From positions 133,332,564 to 133,396,563 of the forward strand of contig NC_061118.1 of the NCBI RefSeq assembly GCF_002878395.1: a DNA stretch of 64,000 bases, given 5' to 3'. The position numbers were made by a program, and so were the translations under genes. The notes beneath the pieces are model-generated. The model saw nothing but the letters and a program-made list of their open reading frames with translations, ran no database searches and was not told the DNA's origin. This stretch comes from Capsicum annuum. Lineage: Eukaryota > Streptophyta > Magnoliopsida > Solanales > Solanaceae. Shown here piece after piece: positions 12,788 to 22,879 of this stretch (position 1 is its first letter; each line of letters opens with the position of its first letter).

Positions 12788-13240
12788 GTGTGGTCCCATT
12801 TTCCAGGAGGGTCCTGAACAGAAAGTAAAATCCCATTTTTCAGGAGGGTCCTGAGCTGAAAGTAAAGTCCCATTTTCCAAGAAGGTCCTAAACAAAAAGT
12901 AAAGTCCCATTTTTCAGGAGGGTCCTGAACATAAAGTAAAATCCCATTTTTCAGGAGGGTCCTGAACATAAAGTAACATCCCATTTTTCAGGAGGGCCTT
13001 GAACATAAAGTAAAATCCCATTTTTGTGGAGGGTCCTGAATAGAAAGTAAAATCCCATTTTTCAGGAGGGTCCTGAGCAAAAGTAAATTCTCATTTTTCA
13101 GAAGGGTCCTAAATATAAAGTAAAATCCCATTTTTCAAGAGGATCCTGAACATAAAGTAAAATCCCATTTTTCAAGAGGGTGCTGAACATAAAGTAAAAT
13201 CCCATTTCTCAGAAGGGTCCTGAATAGAAAGTAAAATACC
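12788..13240. repeat. 37-bp tandem array, about 12 copies
   Basis: The unit runs from AAAGTAAAATCCCA through TTTTTCAGGAGGG to TCCTGAACAT, 37 bp in all. About twelve copies stand head to tail with a few substitutions each and one 1-bp deletion. The period is not a multiple of three, so this is not a coding repeat. The repetitive reading frame at 12742-12984 on the minus strand is a by-product. Confidence 0.92.
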
Positions 13241-14009
13241 CTTGGACATGCTTTCCAATGACAGCTGAACTCAATGAACAAAACTTTGCCCCTGTTTCAT
13301 CAAAGAAATATTTTTCTGTTGAAAACTTAGTGGTGGTTTGCAGCACTTGGCTTTCCAGGCATCTTCTCCAGCAGTTGTTCCTTTCATCTTTGTTTCAAAT
13401 TGCTGACACTTGCCCCTATCTTTTTGCATTATTGACCCAGACCAGATCGGGGAAATGCCTTTGACTCAAATATCGAGCTTCTATTTTACCATTCCTTTGA
13501 GATGCACCTTTTGACATCTGATACTCCCATGAATCTAGCAACCTGTCGGTTGATAAACTTCCTTTTCTTTGTGTTTAATTATGATCCTATTTCTTTCATG
13601 TGATGGTCCTTGGCTTTTCCTCTTACAATTGGAAATACTGGTAGCAAGTTTTGAAAATCTTCCTTACTTGTTTTGACACAGAATAAACTCAAAGGGTGTA
13701 GAGAAACGATGGTGACTTTTCTTTTGATAAAAAACATAAAAGGACAAAAAATATGAATGTATAAATGAAAGAAAAAGTGCAATGCCCCTCTTTTTAACAA
13801 AGAAGAAAACTTATCTGAATATGACAATCAACTCCAATGACAATGACACGCATTTTGGATTAAGCTGCCTGATCTTTCTATCCAAAATTCTCATTTGTTG
13901 TTGAGTTCGTGCCTTTGCCGCTGAGCCGCTTCTTCCAATCCATTGAACTCATACATCTCATTCAATTGATGACATCTTTAAAGACTTTTGCCAACAAATC
14001 TCTTTCTTT

Positions 14010-14155
14010 TTTTACTTTTCTCTTGAACTCACCATCGCCTTATGGTGCCCATAAGGGTTTTCACCAATAAGACTCTCTCATTTTTTATTTTCTCTCAACT
14101 GACCATCGCCTTATGGTGCCCGTGAGGGTTTTCACCAACAAGACTTTCATTTTTA
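14010..14155. repeat. 71-bp tandem duplication in Tat 3' region
   Basis: ACCATCGCCTTATGGTGCCC occurs at 14031 and again at about 14102, with similar flanks (GGGTTTTCACCAA-AAGACT). CACCATCGCC-TTATGGTG is also close to an inverted repeat. Confidence 0.7.
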
Positions 14156-14785
14156 TTTCTTTCCTAACTTCTTATGCCGAGGAAGACAACTAGTACCCTA
14201 CAATGTATCATCATATCCATTGCATATTTAGCCTTAACATTATCAAAGATTGATCTGAAGGGCTTTCTTTGGTTGTAGCTTAGCTTTTGGATAAGGTTAG
14301 GAAAGGATGGTAAGAGGCTCAAACGATACTTGAAGTGGGGGTGGGACTTACAATTTTGGAATCGACCTAACAACATGTTAGCTCATGCCCTAGTTTTTTG
14401 TTAACTGGGTGACTCTAAAATCTTTATTTGGTTGGACCGAGCCCTGAATAGGGCAACCTACATATCTCACTCCCAAGAGAGAAAAATTAGGTCGAACGTA
14501 GTTCCATCAGTTTGTTCTTTATTTTGATTTGATTTTCTTTTTTCTCTTTTTTTTCTTTTATTTTCAAACTCTTTCTTTTATTCTTATTTTCCTGACATTT
14601 ATCTTTGACTCTATTTTGATTCCAAAAGAGGAATATGAAAGAAAAATAAAACTAAACTCAAATGGGTAAACAAAGGATGACATAATGTTTGGATAGAAGA
14701 ATAAAATACCTTCATCATATCAATCTTCAAAAATGCAAGTACTAGCTAATATCTGTCAAATATAAGGCTTCATTGGGCAACACTT

Positions 14786-15810
14786 TCTTCACAATGAAGG
14801 GACCTTTCCAGTTTGGGGAGAACTTGCCTTTCACTTCAACCTGGTGAGGAAGGATATGCTTCAATACCAACTGACCAACTTTAAAATGTCCGGGTCTTAC
14901 CTTTTTATTATACACTCAAGCCATTGTCTTCTGATATAATTAGCCATGACATACCGACGTTAGCCTTTTTTCCTCAATCAAACTTAATTGTTCCAGTCGA
15001 GTTTTGACCCACTCATCATAATTAATCTCTGCTTCCACAATGACTCAAAGAGAGGGAATTTCAACTTCTACAGGGATGACTGCTTCTTTCCTATACACCA
15101 ATAAATGTGGAGTTTCCCCTATTGAAGTGTGAACAGTAGTGCGATAACCTAGCAATTCAAACGACAACTTCTCATGCTATTGTCTAGACTCTTGTACCAT
15201 TTTATGCAGTATCTTCTTGATATTCTTATTGGAGGCTTCTACAATGCCATTAGCATTCGGACGATATGGAGTGGAATTTTGATGTGCGATCTTAAAATGT
15301 TGACACACTTCTTGCATCAAATGACTATTGAGATTGGCAGCATTATCTGTAATGATTATCTTAGGAATTCCAAACCTACAAATGATGTTGGCATGAACAA
15401 AATCTACTACCTCCTTCTTTGTTACTGACTTGAAAGTTACTGCTTCTACCTATTTTGTGAAGTAATCAATGGCCACAAAAACAATCTATGCCCATTTGAC
15501 GCTTTTGGATCAATTGGCCTGATCACATCCATCCCCCAAGTTACAAAAGTCCATGGAGCTAACATTGCGTGCAATTCAGCAGGAGGAGAACGTATCAGAT
15601 CATCATGTACCTGACATTGATGATATTTTCGAACAAAACAAATGGAATCCCTTTCCATAGAAAGACAATAATAACCTACTCTAAGAATCTTCTTAGACTA
15701 GACATAACCGTTCATATGAGGCCCGCATACTCTGAAATAAACTTCAACCATGATTGCCGAAGCTTCTTTTGCATCAACACACCTCAAAAGTCCTAGATCC
15801 GGGGTTCTCT
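14786..15810 (-). pseudogene. Integrase of Tat/Ogre-like element, broken
   Basis: The integrase would join element cDNA to host DNA. On the minus strand, several frames together give an N-terminal zinc-binding-like part with CFVRKYHQCQ (about 15640-15610). The RNase H-like core follows, with the three acidic positions in context: D in WGMDVIRPID (about 15540), D in IIITDNAANL (about 15350) and E in NGIVEASNKN (about 15240). After that come decayed C-terminal codons. Stop codons (for example near 15448 and 15180) and frame changes break it. The order after aRNase H fits the Tat lineage. Confidence 0.8.
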
Positions 15811-16222
15811 TGTATAAGATTCCCCCACTTAGGAAAAATCCACTAACCAAATGCCTAAGAGTCCTCTTTTGATCATTGGTGGCATGCGTTGGGTATTCTC
15901 CTGACTGGATGTACTGCTTGATATCGAAGAACCAAGGTTCGCCATTGAGCTCTTCTTCAACTACATTATAATAAGCGTGTTGATCACGACTCTGTATATG
16001 CACTGGATCGATGTAGGCCTTATCAGGGTGTTGAAGCATTGAAGACAAAGTGGCCAAAGCATCAACAATCTCATTATGAATTCTTGGGATATGTCTAAAC
16101 TTTACAGACACAAACCGTTGACATAGATCCTTCAAGCATTGTTGATACGCTATTAGCTTTAAATCTTGTGTCTCCCAATTACCTTGAATCTGATGGACGA
16201 GCAAATCTGAATCCCCCAACAC
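15698..16222 (-). pseudogene. End of archaeal-type RNase H and linker to integrase
   Basis: This open 174-residue stretch begins LGDSDLLVHQIQG, continues with IPRIHNEIVDALATL, and ends PHMNGYV near the integrase zinc region. DSDLLVHQI and the NxxADALA-like motif are those of the second, archaeal-type RNase H that Tat-lineage elements carry between RT-RNase H and integrase. The N-terminal half of the domain lies in the preceding fragment (16335-16450), separated by stops and a frame change. Confidence 0.8.
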
Positions 16223-16334
16223 TAATAGTTCCTAAACTCCCATCAACAGCTAGCCTCAAACCCAGAATGCAAGCTTTATATTCCGCCATGTTATTGGTAC
16301 AATAAAATTGAAGTTGTACTATTACCGAAAAATA

Positions 16335-16697
16335 TTACCCCACCTCAGAGATACGAACTGCACCTATTCCGATTCCTTTTATGTTGACAGCTCCATCGAA
16401 GAACAACTTCCAACGTAGATCAGTATCTATAACGAATTCATCAACACACAACACTTCTTCATTAGGAAAATATGTCTTTAATGGCTCGTACTCTTTATCA
16501 ATGGGATTCTCAGCAAGATGATCTGCCAAGGATTGGGCTTTCATGGCATTTCGAGTTATATATAGGATGTCAAACTCAATAAGAAATATTTTTGACTTTG
16601 GCAAATGGCTGGTCGGCATAGGCTTCTGAAAGATATACTTCAAAGGATCTATACGGGAGATAAGATAAGTAGTGTAGGATGAAAGATAGTGCTTCAA
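16335..16697 (-). pseudogene. RNase H C-terminus plus start of archaeal-type RNase H
   Basis: This 120-residue open segment has two parts. The first matches the end of the conventional gypsy RNase H and its connection (LYITRNAMKAQSLADHLAEN). The second (WKLFFDGAVNIKGIGIGAV) is the opening beta strand of the archaeal-type RNase H with its first catalytic Asp. In Tat elements the second RNase H supplements the degenerated native one in removing RNA from RNA-DNA hybrids. It is broken downstream at about 16330. Confidence 0.8.
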
Positions 16698-16734
16698 CTT
16701 ATGTTCTACCTAAGTTAGGGCACAACATGTCCTT

Positions 16735-17950
16735 TCAAGAAGAGTGCAATGGCCTCATATGTTGTGAACTTCTTGCTAAGATAATAAATAGCTTGCTTCT
16801 TTTTGCCCGTGACATCATATTGACCCAGAAACAACCGAAAGAATTATCCATAACCGATAAATATAAGATCAAAGGCCTACCAGGATCCAGTGGTACCAGC
16901 ACGGGTAGATTTGACAGATATCTTTTGATTTTGTAAAATGCTTCCTGACATTCTTCAGTCCACTCTACCGCAGCACTCTTTTTTAGCAACTTGAAAATAG
17001 GCTCACTTGTGGTTGTGAGTTGAGCAATAAACCTACTGCTTTAGTTCAGTCTACTAAGCAAACTCATCACCTCTGTACTATTATTGGGTAGGGGAAAATC
17101 TTGAATGGCTTTGATTTTTGAGGGATCCAATTCAATTCCCTGACGGCTGATTACAAACCCCAATAGCTTTCTAGACGAAACTCCAAACACACATTTCGCC
17201 GATTTAAGCTTGAGATTATACCTGTGAAGCCTTTCAAAGAACTTTCTTAAATCTTTAACATGGTCAGCCTAACTTTTTGACTTAATAATCACATCATCTA
17301 CATAGACCTCAATCTCCTTATGCATCATATCATGAAACATAGGGGTCATGGCTCTCATGTATGTTGCTCCAACATTCTTTAAACCAAACGGCATTACTCG
17401 ATAGCAATAAGTCCCCTATGGTGTGATAAAAGATGTCTTTTCCGCTTCTTTATCATCCATAATAATCTGGTGGTATCCGACATAACAATCCACAAAAGAG
17501 GCAACCTCATATTTAGCATAATTGTCCAACAAAATATGGATATTGGGCAACAGATAATCATCCTTCGGACTTGCTTTGTTCAAATCACGGTAATCAATAC
17601 ATACTCAAATTTTGCCTTCTTTGGGATAGGGCTTCAAGTTGTTTCATAATTTCCTCTTTGATTTTGATATTTACATCAGTTTTGAACTTTCTCAACTTCT
17701 ATTTCACAGGGGAAAATACAGGATCAGTTGGTAATTTATGGGCCACTAATTTGGTGCCTAGACCAGGTATATCATCATAAGACCATGCAAAAACATCCTT
17801 ATAATCAATTAATGCTTGAATCATTCCATCTTTTAGCTGTGGCAAAGCATTAACATAGATTTTAGTTTTCCTAACATCTTCTCGATTCCATAGATTTATT
17901 GGCTCAGTTTCATTTAAATTAGGATTCGGCTTGTCTTCAAACTGTTCCAA
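16735..17950 (-). pseudogene. Reverse transcriptase and proximal RNase H, broken
   Basis: This region copies element RNA into DNA in intact relatives. An upstream segment (17699-17950) reads LKDGMIQALIDYKDVFAWSY then IPGLGTKLVAHKLP, the typical Tat pre-RT peptide. The RT catalytic box EVYVDDVIIKS is intact, with YVDD encoded at 17293-17304. Past it come SAKCVFGVSSRKLLGFV and the thumb/connection. The 16735-16989 segment reads WTEECQEAFYKIKRYL, then PLILYLSV at the start of RNase H. Stops interrupt several motifs, for example after IKSKS near 17274. A functional RT is not possible without repair of several positions. Confidence 0.85.
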
Positions 17951-18040
17951 CTCTTTGCTTATTTTCTCTCGTGCCTCTTCTTCATCATATTCCCCCTATT
18001 GATTCATTATATCTTAATTAGTTTGGATTTTTAGATCAGG

Positions 18041-18272
18041 CTAAAAATTTTGCATGCATGTCATGTCATTAGAATCAGCATAAAGAGAACTGTATAAAGA
18101 AAAAGACAAAAATGAAATATATTAGACACGAAACAAAAGGGATATTGCATTTCATTAAAAGGAAAGATAGGAGGGTTTAAACATAAATGCCAACATAACA
18201 TAAACAAGCTAAAATCTGAATTACATCCCTGAAATAACTCAGATAAAGAAAAAGAAAAACAAAACAAACTAC
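18041..18272 (-). other. Probable intron between protease and RT of the Tat/Ogre-like element
   Basis: Ogre elements are known to carry an intron between the protease and RT regions. Here the conserved protease-side peptide stops being family-like near GESFG. It is followed by a hydrophobic, T-rich read-through until conserved pre-RT sequence resumes (PDLKIQTN). A donor (G|GTAGTT, at 18272 on the minus strand) and an acceptor (AATTTTTAG, ending at 18041) bracket 232 nt. The two sites do not keep frame exactly in this decayed copy, so the boundaries are tentative. Confidence 0.5.
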
Positions 18273-19269
18273 CAAAACTCTCTCCTGGCGGGGAGGGGAG
18301 TGACTTCCCAATTGTTGAGCTAGACAGCTCTGCCTTACTGGTACCTTCTCTTGCTACAACCATGTCAACTTCGATCAACAAGTTCTGGAAGTCATAAACC
18401 AATTCAGCTCCAAACTCTATTGGTGCCATGACATTGCCCTTGATGAATGACTTACTGAGTAGGGAAACTGGGCGACGGAGTGACCATGTTTCCTTTTTGC
18501 TTCCCTTGGCCTTCTTCAGATCTTTAGCCGTAGGTTCAAATCCTAAACCAAAAGTGCCCATGTTCTCATTTGGACATATGGGATGAAACATACTGTGCAG
18601 AGACACTCCCAAACCCCTTCTTGGGTCAAATTCATATTTTAACATTTCATTTATCATCATGACAGAAGCGGGAGACACTTGTGGCCCTGGAATAACCTGT
18701 TCTTCAATGATATGATTCACCGACACTGTATCAAAAGTTTGATAGACAAATGTCTCCTCTACATTGTTTGCTTCAATAAGGGACAAGGGAGAATCTTCGT
18801 AGGAGGACAAATCCACTTCACCATGAATAACCACTTCTTGCCTGTCATGCTCAAACTTGATCATTTGGTGAAATGTAGATGCAACCGGCTTGGCCTTGTG
18901 GATCCACGGTCTTCTCAACAACAAATTGTAAGAGGATTCTATATTCAGTACTTGAAACTCTATGGCAAATTCAATAGGCCCTAGAATTAACATTAATTCT
19001 ATTTCACCAATGAAGTTTGATTTTGCACCATCGAAAGCCCTGACACATACATTGTTGGGCTTGATCCTCTCAACATCAATATTCAACGTTTGCAATGTAG
19101 AAATAGCGCAGATATTTGCACCTGAACCTCCGTCAATCATGGTATGAGTGACGTAGAAATCTTTGTATTTCACTGTAATGTAAAGACCTCGGTTATGCCC
19201 CATACCTTCAACAGGCAATTCATCGTTAGAGAAGCTGATCCGATTGACCTCAAAGATTTTTCCAACCAT
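18061..19269 (-). CDS. Aspartic protease region of Tat/Ogre-like element (402-residue open frame)
   Basis: This is the longest open frame in the window. Residues 1-60 hold a lead-in (GMGHNRGLYITVKYKDFYVT). The retropepsin active site HTMIDGGSGANICAIS follows, with catalytic Asp in DGGS. Next come FDGAKSNFIGEIEL and RRPWIHKAKPVASTFHQM, the hallmark peptide after the Tat protease. Retropepsins dimerise to cut the polyprotein. About residues 100-330 are the usual linker. From residue 332 or so the frame turns hydrophobic (CFSFSLSELFQG...), which I read as intron read-through, not a membrane domain. The ATG chosen is simply the first in frame; the true polyprotein runs in from 19279-19803. Confidence 0.85.
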   Translation of the reverse strand: MVGKIFEVNRISFSNDELPVEGMGHNRGLYITVKYKDFYVTHTMIDGGSGANICAISTLQTLNIDVERIKPNNVCVRAFDGAKSNFIGEIELMLILGPIEFAIEFQVLNIESSYNLLLRRPWIHKAKPVASTFHQMIKFEHDRQEVVIHGEVDLSSYEDSPLSLIEANNVEETFVYQTFDTVSVNHIIEEQVIPGPQVSPASVMMINEMLKYEFDPRRGLGVSLHSMFHPICPNENMGTFGLGFEPTAKDLKKAKGSKKETWSLRRPVSLLSKSFIKGNVMAPIEFGAELVYDFQNLLIEVDMVVAREGTSKAELSSSTIGKSLPSPPGESFGSLFCFSFSLSELFQGCNSDFSLFMLCWHLCLNPPIFPFNEMQYPFCFVSNIFHFCLFLYTVLFMLILMT

Positions 19270-19278
19270 TTTCTCAAT

Positions 19279-19803
19279 CTAATTCACTATAATCTCCCTT
19301 GGAATATATAATTCATTTAATACCTTCAATATAATATCATGATGTTCCTTGGAACGCAACAACAAAGATAAGAGGGAAATTTGAGCAGGGGTTCTCTTCA
19401 ACTGATCTATTATTGAATACTCAAGAAACTTTATCTTTTTCAAAAATTCTTTGGCTTCTTCTTCGGTGAAAGGCTTTTTGATAGATGAAGTTCCACTCAC
19501 AATTGGCTTGGACTTCCTTAAACTGTCAAGCACGAAGCATTTTCTTGACCGATTCAAACCCCCTACCTCATCTACATCTTCCACTACTTCCTTCCCCTGA
19601 TAGGTCATCACAGTCCATTCATAGTTCCAGGGAACCTTTTTCATATCAACTATCAGAGGTTGGGTCACCGGTTTTAGGACAATAGGTACTGTCAGTGCTT
19701 CTTTCACCGTCAAGATAGTCTTACCCGAAGCTCCTACCACCGTCAACTTAGGTTTATCCTGACTTAAATCAACATATCTTCCGACACCTTGCACTATGAT
19801 CAC
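19279..19803 (-). pseudogene. Gag-protease linker of Tat/Ogre-like element
   Basis: This open 174-residue segment sits directly upstream of the protease frame, from which it is separated by one stop near 19280. It contains VPWNYEWTVMTYQGKEVVED and KKPFTEEEAKEFLKKIKFLEYSIIDQLKRTPAQISLL (shown in parts: EEEAKEFLKK; EYSIIDQLKR; TPAQISLLSLLL). These are conserved between gag and protease in Tat polyproteins. No catalytic residues are expected. Confidence 0.75.
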
Positions 19804-21888
19804 AAGTTTTTTTTGTGCTTTCTTGGGTTTTATTTTCTCCCATTCCTTCCAGGCTTAATGACATTGCTTTCAACAACTCTGCTACATTCACTAATTTTTC
19901 CTCATTGGTCTATACCTTGAGAATAGGCTTATAATATCTTGATGACTCTTTCCCATCATATATCAATTCTAACATATTAGTTTTAGCATGGGTTGGCAGC
20001 GGATTCTGGTTAATGTTTGGAACCTCCAAAGCCTAGACCATCATCTGATTTGTGTCAATTAAATCTTGGACAGATCTCTTTAACTACCAGTATTACTCGA
20101 TATCATGGCCTAGCATGTCAGAACAATATACACACCTTAAAGAATAATCAAGATTCCTTAGAGGTGGATTTGAAAGCTTTTATTGAATTAGGCTTAACAC
20201 TAACATCTTTCTCAACCTAACAAACAAGCTAGCATATGACTCCCCAAGAGGTGTGAACTGATTTTTGACTGCCTTCTCTTTCTTGTACTTGAGCCTGGGA
20301 TGAAAACCGGGTTTGGAGGGGTTTTGGTAATTTGGTGGAGCTGACGGATGATTTTGTGGAGCTTGCGTATGCCATTACGGGTAAGAAAGGGTTTAGGCAT
20401 ATGGCTACGCGCTATATACTGGGTACGGGGGTGGTGGATGAAATATAATGGGTTTTGTGGAGGGTAGTAATGGTGGGGAGGAATATATTGAGCTTGGGCA
20501 TAGACTTGGGCTTGGGATTGAGGATAGGGGCGAGGCGGTCTTTTGGGATAGGAATGGGTTCCAGCTACAATGGTTGCCACGTCTTTTTTTTTTTACCTTC
20601 GAATGCACCAGATCCACCTTGAATCATTTGTGTGGTGGCTTTCAACATGGAAAACTCACTATTCGACCAATCTTGATTCCGTCCTCTATCATCTCTCCCA
20701 TTTTGAGGACTTTAATAAAAGACTTTCCCATTCCTGGAAGTAAATGTTGAAAGTAGGTCTCATCATGTGCCTGAATGAAGACCTCTACCAGCTTACTCTC
20801 CTTCATGGAGGCTTTACCCTAGCGGCCTGTTCACACCACCTTATCAAGTATTCCCTAAAACCTTTAGAGATTTTGTTCTTCATGTTGACCAAGGATTTTT
20901 CATCAGGAATCAGGTCGACATTATACTGATAATGTTGCACAAACTCAGAAGCTTAGTCATCCCAGCTATTCCACTTATCGATATCTTGATCGATAAACTA
21001 TTCTAAAGCCAGATTGGAAAGACTCTCACCAAAGAAAGCCATAAGTAAATCTTCCCTTCCCTCTGCAGCCCTCTATTGGTTACAATAATGTCTCAAGTGT
21101 GCTACGGGATCACCGTGCCCAGCATACTTCTCAAACTTGGGCATTTTAAAACTGAGGGGAAGGTTGACGTCTGGGAACATGCAAAGATCTTTATAGGAAA
21201 CATTCTTATAACCTTCGATTCCCTGCAGATTCCTCATGGCCTATTCCAAACTTTTCAATTTCCGAGCTATGACCTCCTGTTCCTCTATTGCGATAGGTTT
21301 CTCTGTATCAAATGGAAATGCATATGGCTAAGTGTACCCATATGGTTCATTCATTCTCAAAGTAGGCTTCGGGGCATAATACTGACTATCTGAAACCTTT
21401 AATACTGGCTCACTAGTAGACCGAGAAAGCACTATTGTCGGACGCATAGTATATGTAGGAGCTTTAGGTGGTGGCAGGTCCACGAACACCGGTGTGATCG
21501 GTGGCACCGGATGAACAGAGGGCCTTGATTGAGGAGCCGCCAGGGGCACACTAGAGCTACCTGGACAATATTAAAGTGGAGTGAATCCTGGTGTGTGCTC
21601 TGGTGACTCAATAAGAGCAGAGAATTGAGCCTGCGAAAGCAATGTGCAGTTAGAGATATTCCCACGACCTTCAGGGAGTGGAGGAGGAGGCATTCCACTA
21701 GCCCATGCTCGATGCAGATCTATTAATTGCTGCTTGAGTCTTAGAACCCTATCCTTGCATTCTGAACTTTTCTCCCTAGAATCCTGATCAGGGTCAATAA
21801 GTAAATTTTCAATCTCCCTACTAGCCATGACAAGCTTTGCTTTTGATCTAGTAAAGTACGAGTGGCTAGCTAGAGTGCTGCAAACCAA
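19804..21888 (-). pseudogene. Gag of Tat/Ogre-like element, broken
   Basis: Gag forms the particle that packages element RNA. The N-terminal piece (21571-21888) starts MVCSTLASHSYFTRSKAK and has a charged, coiled-coil-like run (ECKDRVLRLKQQLIDLHRAW). A Pro-rich stretch follows (21328-21549: PPITPVFVDLPPPKAP). The capsid-like core, read through several stops at about 21250-20700, includes FKMPKFEKYAGHGDPVAHLR, LMAFFGESLSNLALE and GFREYLIRWCEQAARV, which is the retrotransposon gag fold. The C-terminal part (20212-20617) is Pro/Tyr/Gln-rich. At least five in-frame stops and a frame change were seen. The start follows the first Met with family-like sequence. Confidence 0.8.
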
Positions 21889-22879
21889 CCACTGTTATCT
21901 GAAAGAGCATGCTCATCAAAGACAACAACTGTTAGGATTAGGCTACACAACAAGCATGGGAATTACATTGGTAAAATTATCCTAGATTCATGTTCATTTC
22001 TACCATCCTTTGAGGGTAGCGAGGTCATTTTAACATCATCCCGATCTTTCTACTACACTCAATTGCTTCTTTCCTCCAATCCCACCTCTTTTGTTTTGCC
22101 TTTATTTCTCTCTTCTTTTGTATCTGTCTTTGTTCTTTCCCTTCCTTCTCTCATCATTCTTTGTTTCTATTCTTCTCTCGCTATATACCTTTGTTTTATC
22201 ATTCTTTAAGGCTTTTGATTTTCTTTAAAAGAGGAACAATAATGAAAAAAACTAAACAAAATGATTAGATCAAACCCAAAATTAGGTTGCCTACGTATCA
22301 TATTGTACATGAATCAGGTATTGTGTAGTTCAGGACGCTTATGCATAAATACTAGAAAATTAAATAATTTTGATTGATTTTGATGATTTTTTTTTATACA
22401 ACAAAAAACCAACAAAAGAAAGAACGACGCAACATTACAACATTTTGGTAAAGGAAACAACTAAACATACTTCAAATTTAGGACCACTTTAAAACTAAAT
22501 AACAAATACAAAACAACATACTAGACCCCTAAGATGACATACGTGAAATTACTAATAAAAACCCTAATATCAAAAATAAATTGACTCCGACTTAACACAG
22601 ACGCCACCTTACAATGGTAGAAACATAAAAGACTCAAACTAAATAAAGCTAAGAAATGCTCTTTTAAACTGGTGCTTTGTGTGACGTCCCTAGCTGAGAT
22701 GAACCCATCTGTGAAGTCCCCGCTTTTCCACTTAGACTTTGAAACATATCCTGCAACGATGCTTTGACACTCGGGAACAAACTTCTCACCCGTATCCCCA
22801 CCCCTTGGAGATTACACCCGAAAAGGTTTTTCTAACACCCATCCACAGTTATGATCAAACGTGACAGCTGAACTCTCAA
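21889..22879 (-). other. Spacer between ORF1 and gag of Tat/Ogre-like element
   Basis: This is a low-complexity, pyrimidine-rich stretch (22060-22210) followed by an AT-rich part. No domain is visible. It holds the block GGTTGCCTACGTATC (about 22285) and the ATCAGGT-GTAGTTC words about 25 bp on, which recur in the 3' region of the same element (14445-14505). Confidence 0.5.

Larger units (their letters stand above)
12111..14785 (-). mobile_element. Long 3' untranslated region of the Tat/Ogre-like element
   Basis: About 2.7 kb separates integrase from the PPT and holds no recognisable protein domain. It contains degenerate repeats at 12409-12715, a 37-bp tandem array at 12788-13240, a 71-bp duplication at about 14010-14155, and a block at 14445-14505 that has a counterpart in the element's 5' half (22284-22340). 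A long 3' UTR rich in tandem repeats is known for Ogre/Tat elements. Confidence 0.7.

Noticed and set aside
12742..12984. Repetitive 80-residue frame on the minus strand
   Set aside because: It is a by-product of the 37-bp tandem array; the period is not a multiple of three and neighbouring units break the frame.
12788..13240. CRISPR-like regular repeats
   Set aside because: Units abut with no unique spacers, and the setting is a plant retrotransposon.
18061..18272. C-terminal membrane-like domain of the 402-residue frame
   Set aside because: The hydrophobic run lies exactly between family-conserved protease and RT peptides and is T-rich on the coding strand, so intron or spacer read-through is more likely.
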